From: Paenarthrobacter nitroguajacolicus
GTDB lineage: Bacteria > Actinomycetota > Actinomycetes > Actinomycetales > Micrococcaceae
Direction: 5' to 3'
DNA: 64,000 nucleotides
NCBI RefSeq assembly: GCF_029952445.1
Contig: NZ_JAQPPK010000005.1
Span: 62,001 to 126,000 of the forward strand
The position numbers and the translations under genes were made by a program. Shown here in pieces: positions 27,794-36,117 of this stretch (position 1 is the first letter of the stretch; each line of letters opens with the position of its first letter). The notes beneath the pieces are model-generated. The model saw nothing but the letters and a program-made list of their open reading frames with translations, did not search any database and had not been told where the DNA came from.

Positions 27794-29392
27794 TTGATTA
27801 CCGTCCAGGACCTTGAACTCCGCGCCGGCGCCCGCCTGCTCATGGACCAGGTTAACTTCCGGGTGGACAAAGGGGACAAGATCGGCCTCGTCGGGCGCAA
27901 TGGTGCCGGCAAGACCACTTTGACCCGTGTCCTGGCGGGCGAAGGCCTCCCAGCCGGTGGCAAGGTCACCCGCAGCGGCGAGATCGGTTACCTCCCGCAG
28001 GATCCCCGGACCCCGGATATGGAGCAGCTGGCGCGGGACCGCATCCTCTCAGCCCGCGGCCTCGATGTCGTTGTAGGAAAGCTCAAAAAAGCGCACGACG
28101 ACATGGCCAGTGATGATCCCGCAGTCCAGCGCAAGGCCATGGGCCGCTACGACCGCCTCGAAGCCGAGTTCCTCGCCGGGGGTGGCTATGCCGCGGAGGC
28201 CGAGGCAGCTGCGATTTCCTCCAACCTCGCACTGCCGGACCGGCTCCTGAACCAGCCCCTGAAGACCCTTTCCGGTGGTCAGCGCCGCCGTGTCGAGCTG
28301 GCACGCATCCTGTACTCGGACGCTGAGACGCTGCTCCTCGACGAACCCACCAACCACCTCGACGCGGACTCCATCACCTGGTTGCGGGACTTCCTGAAAA
28401 ACCACCAAGGCGGCCTGATCGTGATCAGCCACGACACGGAGCTGCTCGAAGCCACGGTCAACAAGGTGTACCTGCTCGACGCCAACCGTGCCCAGATCGA
28501 TTACTACAACATGGACTGGAAGCGCTACCTGCTCCAGCGCGAAACGGACGAGCGTGCCCGCAAGCGCGAACGTGCCAACGCCGAGAAGAAAGCCCAGGTC
28601 CTGATCGACCAAGCCAACAAGATGCGCGCCAAGGCCACCAAGGCCGTCGCAGCACAGAACATGGCCAAGCGCGCAGAACGTTTGCTGAGCGGGCTGGAGG
28701 CTGTACGCGAGAACGATCGCGTGGCGGCATTGCGGTTCCCGGATCCTTCTCCGTGCGGCAAGACCCCGCTCACCGCGGAGGGCCTGAGCAAGTCCTATGG
28801 CTCGCTGGAAATCTTCACCGATGTGGACCTGGCCATCGACCGCGGCTCCAAGGTTGTCATCCTGGGCCTCAACGGTGCCGGCAAGACCACACTGCTGCGC
28901 ATGCTGGCCGGAGTGGACAAGCCCGACACGGGGGACATCATCCCGGGTCACGGCCTCAAGGTGGGCTACTACGCCCAGGAACACGAGACCTTGGACCACG
29001 ATCGTACTGTCCTGGAAAACATGCGCTCATCGGCTCCGGACATGAAAGACGCAGAAGTCCGTGGCATCCTGGGGTCTTTCCTGTTCTCCGGTGACGACGT
29101 CGACAAGCCTGCCGGCGTGCTCTCCGGCGGTGAAAAGACCCGTCTGGCATTGGCCACTATCGTGGCCTCCAGCGCCAACGTGCTTCTCCTTGACGAGCCC
29201 ACCAACAACCTCGACCCCGCCAGCCGCGCGGAGATTCTCGGCGCCCTCAAGAACTACAGCGGTGCCGTCGTCATGGTCAGCCACGATGAGGGAGCCGTCT
29301 CAGCCTTGAACCCGGAGCGTGTGGTGCTGCTTCCGGACGGCGTCGAGGACCACTGGAACGAGGATTACCTGGACCTCATCACGCTGGCGTAA
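27794..29392 (+). CDS. ABC-F family ATPase (Rv1473-like)
   Basis: This is a soluble double ATPase of the ABC-F family, whose members act on ribosomes in translation control or antibiotic protection. The 532-residue protein starts at TTG 27794 with AAAGG upstream. Domain 1 has Walker A GRNGAGKTT and signature LSGGQRRRVELA; domain 2 has GLNGAGKTT and LSGGEKTRLALA. The charged linker between them (residues about 250-300, RERANAEKKAQV) is typical of ABC-F. No membrane part is present. By remembered sequence it is closest to M. tuberculosis Rv1473, itself near the suf locus, so synteny agrees. Confidence 0.9.
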   Translation: MITVQDLELRAGARLLMDQVNFRVDKGDKIGLVGRNGAGKTTLTRVLAGEGLPAGGKVTRSGEIGYLPQDPRTPDMEQLARDRILSARGLDVVVGKLKKAHDDMASDDPAVQRKAMGRYDRLEAEFLAGGGYAAEAEAAAISSNLALPDRLLNQPLKTLSGGQRRRVELARILYSDAETLLLDEPTNHLDADSITWLRDFLKNHQGGLIVISHDTELLEATVNKVYLLDANRAQIDYYNMDWKRYLLQRETDERARKRERANAEKKAQVLIDQANKMRAKATKAVAAQNMAKRAERLLSGLEAVRENDRVAALRFPDPSPCGKTPLTAEGLSKSYGSLEIFTDVDLAIDRGSKVVILGLNGAGKTTLLRMLAGVDKPDTGDIIPGHGLKVGYYAQEHETLDHDRTVLENMRSSAPDMKDAEVRGILGSFLFSGDDVDKPAGVLSGGEKTRLALATIVASSANVLLLDEPTNNLDPASRAEILGALKNYSGAVVMVSHDEGAVSALNPERVVLLPDGVEDHWNEDYLDLITLA

Positions 29393-29400
29393 AGCCTCGG

Positions 29401-29886
29401 CTAGCGGACCCTCAACGGTTCCGCTCCTGTGATGCGCGCCAATTCGTCGTAGGAGATGGAGAACATGGAGTTGTGGTCTCCGGCTCCGGCCCACAAGACG
29501 GGGTGCTGCGCCAACGAAATGTCCAGAATCGTGCGGATCTTTTCCGGGTGGCCCAGGGGTGCTACGCCTCCGACTTCCTGACTGGTGTGCTTCAGGACGA
29601 AGTCCGCCGCGGCCCGGCGGATCTTGCCCGTACCCAACTGGGCCGCGACCAAGGCCGTGTCCACCCTTGCGGCGCCGCTTGCGAGGATGAGCAACGGGCC
29701 GCCGTCGAGCTCGAAGACCAGGCTGTTCGTGATAGCGGCAACGTCGCATCCCAAGGCTGACGCAGCTGCTGCCGCTGTTGGTACTTTGTCCTCGAAAATG
29801 CGGACGGTGTCTTGGGCGCCTGAGGCGGTCAAGGCCGCCTTAACATTCAGGACGGCATCCGGAGTGCTTTCAGTAGCCTTGTGCAT
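29401..29886 (-). CDS. YbaK/EbsC-type aminoacyl-tRNA deacylase
   Basis: This 161-residue protein should hydrolyse misacylated tRNA, such as Cys-tRNA-Pro or Ala-tRNA-Pro. I chose the ATG at 29886 (MHKATESTPDAVLNVK), which overlaps the SURF1 gene by 17 bp. Family motifs are ITNSLVFELDG near residue 52, and the active-site region GVAPLGHPEKIRTILD near 118. It is the last gene of a minus-strand run with SURF1 and two small genes, and converges with the ABC-F gene. Confidence 0.85.
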   Translation of the reverse strand: MHKATESTPDAVLNVKAALTASGAQDTVRIFEDKVPTAAAAASALGCDVAAITNSLVFELDGGPLLILASGAARVDTALVAAQLGTGKIRRAAADFVLKHTSQEVGGVAPLGHPEKIRTILDISLAQHPVLWAGAGDHNSMFSISYDELARITGAEPLRVR

Positions 29887-30736
29887 CCAGGATCGCGTCT
29901 TCCTCTTCTTCGGACGTCGGCCGCTTGTTCTTGCGGGTGGACTGCACTCGTGGTTTGGGGCTTCCACCGGCCGCGATGATCTGCTCGTCCTCTTCGTCTT
30001 CGGCATCGATGGCGGCGTTCCGCGCCTGTTGGCGTGCGGCGTAACCGAAACCAATGAACATCAGCACTCCGAAGGCGAACCACTGGAGGGAGTAGGAGAG
30101 GTGGGTGCCCTCTTCGGTGGCCGGCTTGGGGAACGGCGTGGGCATGGGCTGGACCGCGGGATCCTCGCTGGCCAGTTGCCCATAGGCCCCGGTAGCGATG
30201 GAGTAGGGCAGTTCAGTGGCAAAGCTTGCGAGGTCAATGGAGGCAAGTTGACCTTCCACCGCTCCACGGTCCAGTTTCGGTTCAGCAGGCTTCAGGCGGG
30301 CAATAACGGTGACCTCACCTGTGGGCGGTGCCGGGACGACATCGGGACGGCCCGGCGTGTTGTTTCCGATCGGCAGCCAGCCGCGGTCAATCACCACCGC
30401 TTGGCCTGTGGTGAGGCGGAAAGGAACCACGACGTCGTAACCTGGCTGGCCATTCAAGGGACGGTTACGCACTACGCGCTGCCCGTTGATGTCATAGGTT
30501 CCCCGCAGCTGGACCTGCGTCCATTCCCGTTCAGGATCCAAGGCGTCGAATTGGTCCTTGATCTCCGAGTAGGGGACGGGAGTTGCAGAATAGTTGCTGA
30601 CCACCCGGTTGATTTCGGCCAGGGTCTCTGCCCTGCGATCCATCTGCCAGCGGCCGAGGAACACGCATGCCGTGGCGAAGATCACGGCCAGTACAAAGTA
30701 CCCCAGCCACTTGCTGGAGAAGAGGAAACGGTACAT
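29870..30736 (-). CDS. SURF1 family cytochrome oxidase assembly protein
   Basis: SURF1 proteins help insert heme A into cytochrome c oxidase, linking this gene to ctaA and ctaB in the same window. The 288-residue protein has membrane helices at residues about 11-31 (LGYFVLAVIFATACVFLG) and near 215-237 (WFAFGVLMFIGFGYAA). Typical motifs are FLGRWQMDRR after the first helix, VVRNRPLNGQPGYDVVVPF near 87 and VIDRGWLPIG near 114. The tail is highly charged (DEEDEQ, RKNKRPTSEEEED). It starts one base after the preceding small gene ends. Confidence 0.92.
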   Translation of the reverse strand: MYRFLFSSKWLGYFVLAVIFATACVFLGRWQMDRRAETLAEINRVVSNYSATPVPYSEIKDQFDALDPEREWTQVQLRGTYDINGQRVVRNRPLNGQPGYDVVVPFRLTTGQAVVIDRGWLPIGNNTPGRPDVVPAPPTGEVTVIARLKPAEPKLDRGAVEGQLASIDLASFATELPYSIATGAYGQLASEDPAVQPMPTPFPKPATEEGTHLSYSLQWFAFGVLMFIGFGYAARQQARNAAIDAEDEEDEQIIAAGGSPKPRVQSTRKNKRPTSEEEEDAILDAQGY

Positions 30737-31027
30737 TCAGTGGGCCTCGCTTGCTGGTGAATCGCCGTTTGCTGGTGAGTCGCCTGCAAAGGGCACCGTC
30801 TCTTTCCAGAGGCCCCGGGTCTGCAGATATTCTTCAAGCCATTCCCGGTGATCACCACAGGAAAGCCATACTTTGCGCCGCTCCGGCGTATGGATGCGCG
30901 GGTTGTTCCACAAGAGCTGCCACTGCGCATCCGATCGGCATCCCTTCCGGGAGCACATGGCAGCCCCGGTGGCACGCTCGGATGCCCTGCCGGCCAAGCC
31001 TGCGCCGCCAAGGTCAAAGATATTCAT
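30737..31027 (-). CDS. Small Cys/His protein (family often mislabelled acetone carboxylase)
   Basis: This 96-residue protein has a likely zinc-binding pattern: CSRKGC near residue 25, then NPRIHTPERRKVWLSCGDHREWL with another Cys and His. Small actinobacterial proteins of this pattern, usually around 80 residues, are often labelled acetone carboxylase, but there is no sign of that enzyme. It ends in the repeat-like GDSPANGDSPASEAH. It overlaps the DUF3099 gene by 4 bp (ATGA) and abuts SURF1, so it is in the same operon. The function is unknown. Confidence 0.75.
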   Translation of the reverse strand: MNIFDLGGAGLAGRASERATGAAMCSRKGCRSDAQWQLLWNNPRIHTPERRKVWLSCGDHREWLEEYLQTRGLWKETVPFAGDSPANGDSPASEAH

Positions 31028-31578
31028 GATGCCGCCCGTTCGTCTCCGGCGTCACCGGTCTGTGTTGCTTTTTCAGTGGGGGTTGCTTTTTCAGTTGGGG
31101 TTGCATTGTGAGTCGGGGTTGGCGTGTTCGGCGGGTTGGGGCCCGGATCTTCGTTGGGTTGGTCCTCAACCAGTTCGCCCTGGAGCACTGTGGGAGAGTC
31201 CGCATCCACGTCGCCCTCCGGAGCCTCCGCTCGCCCAATTTCCGGAACCGCAACATAATCCAGTAGCGACTCGCTGTGGTCCTCCGCCTTGTCATTGCCG
31301 TTGGCGATGACTACTGCGATCCAGGGGAGGAAGACCGCGCCCGCGATGGCAATGATCTTGAACCAGCCATCAACGACGAAGATCAGGACGATGCACACCA
31401 TGCGAATGCCCATGGCAACGGCGTACTTGATCATTCGTTCGCGCATGTCCTCCGAGTGCGCGGCCGCCGCGTCCGTGATGCTGTGGACTTCGGGGTCGCT
31501 GGAAACAGCGTCCGGTTCCCCGGGCACTTGCTGCAGGGGACTGTTCTCTCGTGTCACAGCTGAATCATCACGCTCCAA
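31024..31578 (-). CDS. DUF3099 domain membrane protein
   Basis: This 184-residue protein has a conserved N-terminal part (HSITDAAAAHSEDMRERMIKY) followed by two membrane segments at about residues 55-95, then an acidic, Pro/Thr-rich tail. The tail has a short repeat (ATPTEK twice, then ATQTG) encoded by imperfect 18-base DNA repeats near 31063-31105. I list the TTG at 31578; the GTG at 31557 is an alternative. DUF3099 is confined to actinobacteria and has no known function. Linkage to SURF1 is its main clue. Confidence 0.75.
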   Translation of the reverse strand: MERDDSAVTRENSPLQQVPGEPDAVSSDPEVHSITDAAAAHSEDMRERMIKYAVAMGIRMVCIVLIFVVDGWFKIIAIAGAVFLPWIAVVIANGNDKAEDHSESLLDYVAVPEIGRAEAPEGDVDADSPTVLQGELVEDQPNEDPGPNPPNTPTPTHNATPTEKATPTEKATQTGDAGDERAAS

Positions 31579-31732
31579 AGGCCTCTTACAATTCTCTCAC
31601 CAAGGCCGTAGCCGCCCAAACCCGCGCGGGTTGCCGGTTACCCGCGGGTTGCTGCGGGCGGCGGATAAGATCAAGACAGGAAAATCCCTCTTCACAGCGG
31701 CATTCGAAGACCGCAGAACCTGGAGCGAAAGT

Positions 31733-32458
31733 ATGTCTGAAGCAGTATCCACCGGTCGCAGTGTCCTGATCACTGGCGGCAACCGCGGCATCGGCCTGGC
31801 CATCGCGGAATCATTCCTTGCCAACGGCGACAAGGTGGCTGTTACCTACCGCAGTGAAACAGAGCTCCCTGAAGGAATCCTGGGCGTCAAGGCAGATGTC
31901 ACCGATGAGGCGTCGATCGATGCGGCCTTCAAGCTTGTTGAAGAGGCTCACGGCCCGGTTGAGGTACTCGTGGCAAATGCAGGAATCACCAAGGACACAC
32001 TCTTGTTGCGCATGAGCGAAGACGACTTCACCTCGGTACTGGACACCAACCTGACGGGAGCTTTCCGGGTTATCAAGCGTGCTTCCAAGGGCATGATCAG
32101 GCTCCGCAAGGGCCGTGTGGTCCTTATCTCATCGGTATCCGGCCTGTACGGTGCGCCCGGGCAGATCAACTACTCCGCCTCCAAGGCCGGAATGGTAGGT
32201 ATCGCCCGGTCCTTGACTCGCGAACTGGGGAGCCGCGGAATTACTGCCAACGTGGTGGCGCCCGGATTCATCAACACGGATATGACTGCGGAGCTGCCGG
32301 AGGAGACCCAGAAGTCCTACCTCGCCAGCGTCCCGGCCGGCCGTTTTGCTGAGGCCTCGGAAGTAGCCGACGTGGTTCGCTGGGTAGCCAGCGATGAGGC
32401 TGCCTACATCTCCGGCGCCGTGATTCCCGTCGATGGCGGCTTGGGAATGGGCCACTGA
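31733..32458 (+). CDS. fabG: 3-oxoacyl-[ACP] reductase FabG
   Basis: This NADPH-dependent short-chain dehydrogenase reduces 3-oxoacyl-ACP in fatty-acid synthesis. The ATG at 31733, with GGAG eight bases before, gives MSEAVSTGRSV and 241 residues; the frame is open further upstream but that part is antisense to DUF3099. Motifs are TGGNRGIG near residue 15, NAGITKD, the catalytic Ser in SSVSGLYG and Y-x3-K in NYSASKAG. In mycobacteria fabG1 is followed by inhA; here a different SDR gene follows. Confidence 0.9.
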   Translation: MSEAVSTGRSVLITGGNRGIGLAIAESFLANGDKVAVTYRSETELPEGILGVKADVTDEASIDAAFKLVEEAHGPVEVLVANAGITKDTLLLRMSEDDFTSVLDTNLTGAFRVIKRASKGMIRLRKGRVVLISSVSGLYGAPGQINYSASKAGMVGIARSLTRELGSRGITANVVAPGFINTDMTAELPEETQKSYLASVPAGRFAEASEVADVVRWVASDEAAYISGAVIPVDGGLGMGH

Positions 32459-32574
32459 CGCACCAGCCCGCACGGTAGTTTTTGTCCGGGGTCGACAACG
32501 GATTTCATGGTTGCCGCTGGCATGATGGAACCCAGGCCCACGGAATTTGGATGAACTGAACAAAAGGAGCACGA

Positions 32575-33327
32575 ATGGGAACGCTGGATAACAAGACCGC
32601 CATCGTTACGGGGTCTTCCCGCGGAATTGGCGCTGAAGTTGCCAAGATCCTCGCTGGCGAAGGTGCCGCCGTCGTCGTTAACTACCGCCAAAAGGCGCCA
32701 CGCGCCAACAAGGTAGTGACCGAGATCCAGGCCGCCGGTGGCCGCGCCGCCGCCGTTGGCGCGGACCTCACCACCGACGAGGGCGTACACGCCCTGGCCA
32801 GCACTGCCATGGAGCAATTCGGTTCCCTTGACGTCCTTGTGCTTAATGCCTCGGGCGGCATGGAGTCCGGCATGGAGGAAGGCTACGCGCTCAAGCTGAA
32901 CCGCGACGCGCAGATCAACATGCTCAATGCCGCAGTGCCGCTCATGCCCGAGGGTTCCAGGGTGGTTTTTGTGACCAGCCACCAGGCACACTTCGTGGAG
33001 ACTGTTCCCACAATGCCTGAGTACGAGCCCGTGGCCAAGAGCAAGCGCGCAGGGGAGGACGCCCTTCGTGCGCTGCTGCCGAGCCTTGCGGACAAGGGCA
33101 TCTCGCTCGTGGTGGTTTCCGGCGACATGATCGAGGGAACCGTGACCGCAACCCTTCTCGACCGGTCCAACCCCGGTGCCATCGAGGCCCGTCGCGCTGA
33201 GGCCGGCAAGTTGTACTCTGTGGAGGAATTCGCGGCCGAGGTTGCCAAGATGGTGACCGCAGATGTCGAATCCGGTCACACCGAGTACGTCGGCGGTGCG
33301 GATTACTTCAGCAAGAGTGCCGAGTAG
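32575..33327 (+). CDS. SDR-family protein with altered catalytic Tyr
   Basis: This 250-residue protein has a normal SDR cofactor loop (TGSSRGIG at 12-19) and the NASGG motif in place of NAG. The active-site Ser is S135 in VTSHQAHF. Aligning the conserved Lys of KSKRAGEDAL with the usual Y-x3-K places Val153 where Tyr should be, with Tyr150 three residues before. The role is unknown; dehydrogenase activity may be changed or lost. It starts after an AAGGAG site and ends before a strong terminator. Confidence 0.82.
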   Translation: MGTLDNKTAIVTGSSRGIGAEVAKILAGEGAAVVVNYRQKAPRANKVVTEIQAAGGRAAAVGADLTTDEGVHALASTAMEQFGSLDVLVLNASGGMESGMEEGYALKLNRDAQINMLNAAVPLMPEGSRVVFVTSHQAHFVETVPTMPEYEPVAKSKRAGEDALRALLPSLADKGISLVVVSGDMIEGTVTATLLDRSNPGAIEARRAEAGKLYSVEEFAAEVAKMVTADVESGHTEYVGGADYFSKSAE

Positions 33328-33343
33328 GTTACTGCTTCAGGCG

Positions 33344-33374
33344 CTGCGGCCCGGGACTCTGTCCCGGGCCGCAG
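33344..33374 (+). terminator. Terminator after the SDR gene
   Basis: A perfect 14 bp stem joins 33344-33357 to 33361-33374 with loop TCT, followed by TTGTTTAAC. Confidence 0.85.
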
Positions 33375-33593
33375 TTGTTTAACAATGAAGTAGTGACAAT
33401 TTGATAAATTCTGCGAGTTTTAGCGTCACGAATTCAAGCTCGACATTTCAGAACTTTCCTTTTGCCTTTAATGCATGCATCTGGTTGACTCGGCAGTGCA
33501 TCCCGATCCGCCATCACCGGCACTATTTCCGGCATGCATTGCGCCCTGCAGCTGCAACCGCTGTCATCGCATAAAGGTGAACTAGGAGCTTCT
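33375..33593. other. AT-richer leader region before the orphan ABC gene
   Basis: This 219 bp gap is visibly richer in A and T than its surroundings, mostly in its first 110 bases. It holds AGCGTCACGAA at 33422-33432 and a nearby TTCAAG. The same 11-mer occurs at 35722-35732 near the roadblock gene. No coding sequence is apparent. Confidence 0.5.
33422..33432. promoter_or_regulatory. AGCGTCACGAA motif, copy 1
   Basis: The core CGTCACG is a near-palindrome (CGT-N-ACG). This copy lies 162 bases before the TTG start of the orphan ABC gene. An identical 11-mer is found at 35722-35732. Confidence 0.3.
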
Positions 33594-35090
33594 TTGGACC
33601 TGCTATTGAATGCCGATGGTATTCACGCTTCACATGATCAGCGCCGAATCCTCAAAGGCGTGGATATCTCTTTGCATCGCGGCGAGATTCTTGGATTGAT
33701 CGGCACCAACGGCGCCGGGAAGACTACGCTAATGGATGTCTTGTCGGGGGCCCTACGGCACGATTCCGGGCTGATCACCTTGTCCGGCGAGAAATACGGA
33801 CCAGACTCCAGGGACGAAGCGCAGGCTTGCGGCGTAGGGATTATTCCTCAAAACTTCCGGCTCGATCCCGCGATGACCGTCGCCAAGGCCATCTACCGGG
33901 GCACGTTCCAGTCCGATAAACCTCATGAGGATCTCCGGGGTCCTGCCCTGAAACTCATCAGCGACGTTGGAATGGACCTCGACCCGGACGCCACAGTCGG
34001 GACGCTGATCCGGGCAGAACAAACCCTGGTGGAAGTCCTGAGGATGGTTGCCGAGGAAGCGCAGCTGGTCATCATGGATGAGGTGGCAGCTTCGCTACCC
34101 GATCACGACGTCGCTGCCTTGCACCAGGTGCTCAGGATGCTGGTGAACCAGGGGAGGGCGATCATCTACATCACCCATCGCCTTGATGAAGTCCGTTCGA
34201 TCGCCCATCGTATTGCCGTACTGCGTGAGGGCAAAGTCCACAAAGTCCTGGAAGCCAGCCAGACCGACGTCGACGAACTCGCTTTCCTGCTTCTGCAGCA
34301 AAAGCCGGCCGGCAGCAGCCGGCCCACGGAGCCCGCCGGCAACGATGAAGCCTTGCGGGTAGTGGCCCTCAGCGTCGACGATTCCGTTCGGGACGTGACC
34401 TTCAGCGTTGCCAAGGGCGAGATTTTTGGCTTGCTCGGAACCCATCAATCCGGGGTCTACCACCTGCTTGAAACGCTCGTGGGTATCAGGCAAAGCACGT
34501 CCGGGCAGGTTTTCCTGCACGGACGGCAGGTCCACATCGATGGGCCGGAAGCTGCCCTTCGGCTGAAGATCGGCTACCTCGCTGACGATGCCGGAAACGT
34601 GGACGCCACAACCAGCATCGCCAAGGGCCTGCGCGAGGATCCCCCCGACGCGGACCTGGAGGACGAGATCAGCGGCCTCCGTGGTGTGATCGACTTGGTG
34701 CGCCGGATGCGCATCAACACAACGAACATCCACGGTACGCTCACGACGCTGTCCGGCGGGGACCGCCAGAAGGTCTCCCTCGCCAAGTGGATGACCACGG
34801 GCTGTGACGTGCTGATCCTTAGCCATCCCAGCCGCGGTATCGATATTGGCGCCAAGGACGTTGTGTACCAGATGCTCAACGAACTTAGGCATACGGGTGT
34901 GGCGATCATCCTGATGTCCTCGGACCTGACTGAACTGGTCAGCTGGTGTCATCGGATTGGAGTGGTCCGCGATGGTGAACTGGTCACTATCGAGGCCAAC
35001 GCCAACACCAATGAGGACGTGCTGGTCTACCACATGCTTGGCAGCGCTGCAGCTTCCGGGAACAGCAACGCCCGCAGGCTGAAGAGCTGA
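33594..35090 (+). CDS. Orphan RbsA-like double ATPase with a degenerate second site
   Basis: This looks like the ATPase of a sugar ABC importer (RbsA/MglA type) but no permease or binding protein lies nearby. The TTG at 33594 with AGGAG five bases before gives about 498 residues; an ATG at 33534 has no ribosome site. Domain 1 has intact Walker A GTNGAGKT (37-44) and Walker B LVIMDE (158-163), but the signature is LIRAEQ. Domain 2 lacks the Walker A Lys/Arg (GTHQSGVY, 282-289) and has ILSHPSRG instead of ILDEPTRG, but keeps LSGGDRQKV (386-394). One composite ATP site could remain. A non-transport role is possible. Confidence 0.78.
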   Translation: MDLLLNADGIHASHDQRRILKGVDISLHRGEILGLIGTNGAGKTTLMDVLSGALRHDSGLITLSGEKYGPDSRDEAQACGVGIIPQNFRLDPAMTVAKAIYRGTFQSDKPHEDLRGPALKLISDVGMDLDPDATVGTLIRAEQTLVEVLRMVAEEAQLVIMDEVAASLPDHDVAALHQVLRMLVNQGRAIIYITHRLDEVRSIAHRIAVLREGKVHKVLEASQTDVDELAFLLLQQKPAGSSRPTEPAGNDEALRVVALSVDDSVRDVTFSVAKGEIFGLLGTHQSGVYHLLETLVGIRQSTSGQVFLHGRQVHIDGPEAALRLKIGYLADDAGNVDATTSIAKGLREDPPDADLEDEISGLRGVIDLVRRMRINTTNIHGTLTTLSGGDRQKVSLAKWMTTGCDVLILSHPSRGIDIGAKDVVYQMLNELRHTGVAIILMSSDLTELVSWCHRIGVVRDGELVTIEANANTNEDVLVYHMLGSAAASGNSNARRLKS

Positions 35091-35120
35091 GAACTCGGGA
35101 AACTGCCAGGAGCTAAACAA

Positions 35121-35161
35121 TGAAGAGGGACGGCCGCTTTCACAGCGGCCGTCCCTCTTCA
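35121..35161. terminator. Bidirectional terminator between the ABC and roadblock genes
   Basis: A perfect 18 bp stem joins 35121-35138 to 35144-35161 around loop TTCAC. It lies between convergent genes and has no clear T-run. Confidence 0.8.
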
Positions 35162-35189
35162 GTCCCGTCCCTACTCGGGTCCAAGGGGC

Positions 35190-35558
35190 TCAGATAGTGA
35201 TTCCTTTTGCGAGATTGTTGAGCTTGTGGCGGGCCAAGGCAAGGTTGGCATAGGTCCGGTCGAGCACAAGGTAGACGAACAGGCCCTTGGAGCCACCCGA
35301 GTTCAGGACGTTGATCAAGTGGTACTGCCCGTCCAAGGTGATGAGGATGTCCTCGATGTCGCTGTCCAGGCCCAGGTCAGCCATGGTGCGCAGCTTTGCG
35401 CTCACCACGTTGGAATTACCCGCGGCGGCTACGCCGAGGTCGAATCCTGGGCTTCCGCCCTGTGCGAGTGCCATGCCACTGGAATGATCGACGACGGCCG
35501 CGCCCGTGGCGCCTTCGATGGACAGCAGTTGTTTTATGGCTTCATCAAGCGTGCTCAT
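35190..35558 (-). CDS. Roadblock/LC7 domain protein
   Basis: This 122-residue protein has the roadblock/LC7 (MglB-like) fold pattern: MSTLDEAIKQLLSIEGATGAAVVDHSSGMALAQGG at the start, SNVVSAKLRTMADLGL in the middle and GLFVYLVLDRTYANLALAR near the end. Such proteins regulate Ras-like GTPases or act as small dimeric scaffolds. In Streptomyces they occur in conservons with a GTPase; no GTPase is present here. The ATG at 35558 has AGGAAGAG about 8 bases before. The upstream 180 bp are AT-richer. Confidence 0.8.
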   Translation of the reverse strand: MSTLDEAIKQLLSIEGATGAAVVDHSSGMALAQGGSPGFDLGVAAAGNSNVVSAKLRTMADLGLDSDIEDILITLDGQYHLINVLNSGGSKGLFVYLVLDRTYANLALARHKLNNLAKGITI

Positions 35559-35721
35559 AGTGTGCTCTTCCTGTTCAGTAATGTCAGCATTTGAATACGC
35601 GAAAGTATCTTCCACAGGATATGCGCCGTCCAGCATTAAAAACCATTTCGATCAGGACATTTCCAGATTATTCCGGGCAGATTCACGGTCCGATAACAAT
35701 CAAATAAAACATTTCAATTCA

Positions 35722-35732
35722 AGCGTCACGAA
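35722..35732. promoter_or_regulatory. AGCGTCACGAA motif, copy 2
   Basis: This is identical to 33422-33432. It lies 164 bases upstream of the roadblock gene start and 17 bases before the end region of the small membrane protein gene. It may be a shared operator. Confidence 0.3.
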
Positions 35733-35738
35733 ATGATG

Positions 35739-36020
35739 TTAGGTGTTTCTTATTGGGTTGGCATGCCGCGGACCGATAGCTGGCAGGGGGATCGAACCCT
35801 CCGGTTCAGCAGGAAACGAAGAAGGCCGTGATCGTTTGGCATGGCCCTTCCTCACCACCACCGCTGCAAGCGGAACCAGGACGAGAACGGCGAAGGAACC
35901 TAACAGGGCCAAAATCACCGCGCCAAGAACGAGCACGGCCATGAGGCTGATGTGTACGGCTGCGGAGTCAATGCCGGCCATAGCAACTGACGTTCCGAGG
36001 TGTGCTTGCTGAGATACCAT
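35739..36020 (-). CDS. Small membrane protein of unknown function
   Basis: This 93-residue protein has no family that I recognise. It has a long hydrophobic stretch at about residues 27-57 (VLVLGAVILALLGSFAVLVL within it), probably two short helices, then a basic segment RKGHAKRSRP and a Pro-rich tail. The ATG at 36020 has a good AGGAG six bases before it, which supports a real gene. It lies upstream of the roadblock gene on the same strand with 180 bp between, so the two may form one unit. GTGTCGCGAAA at 36083-36093 upstream resembles the motif near its neighbours. Confidence 0.6.
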   Translation of the reverse strand: MVSQQAHLGTSVAMAGIDSAAVHISLMAVLVLGAVILALLGSFAVLVLVPLAAVVVRKGHAKRSRPSSFPAEPEGSIPLPAIGPRHANPIRNT

Positions 36021-36117
36021 CTTTCGCTCCTGGGGATCTTGTTACTGCGAGTCACCAAATAAGTGGCGCAGGAATGCAGATCGTGTCGCGAAAGTGGAAA
36101 ATTTCAGCTGCCGAGGG

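Noticed and set aside
31289..31732. N-terminal extension of FabG
   Set aside because: It is antisense to the DUF3099 gene; the SDR fold starts after 31733.
33534..33593. Start of the orphan ABC protein at ATG 33534
   Set aside because: It has no ribosome site, while TTG 33594 has AGGAG at the right distance.
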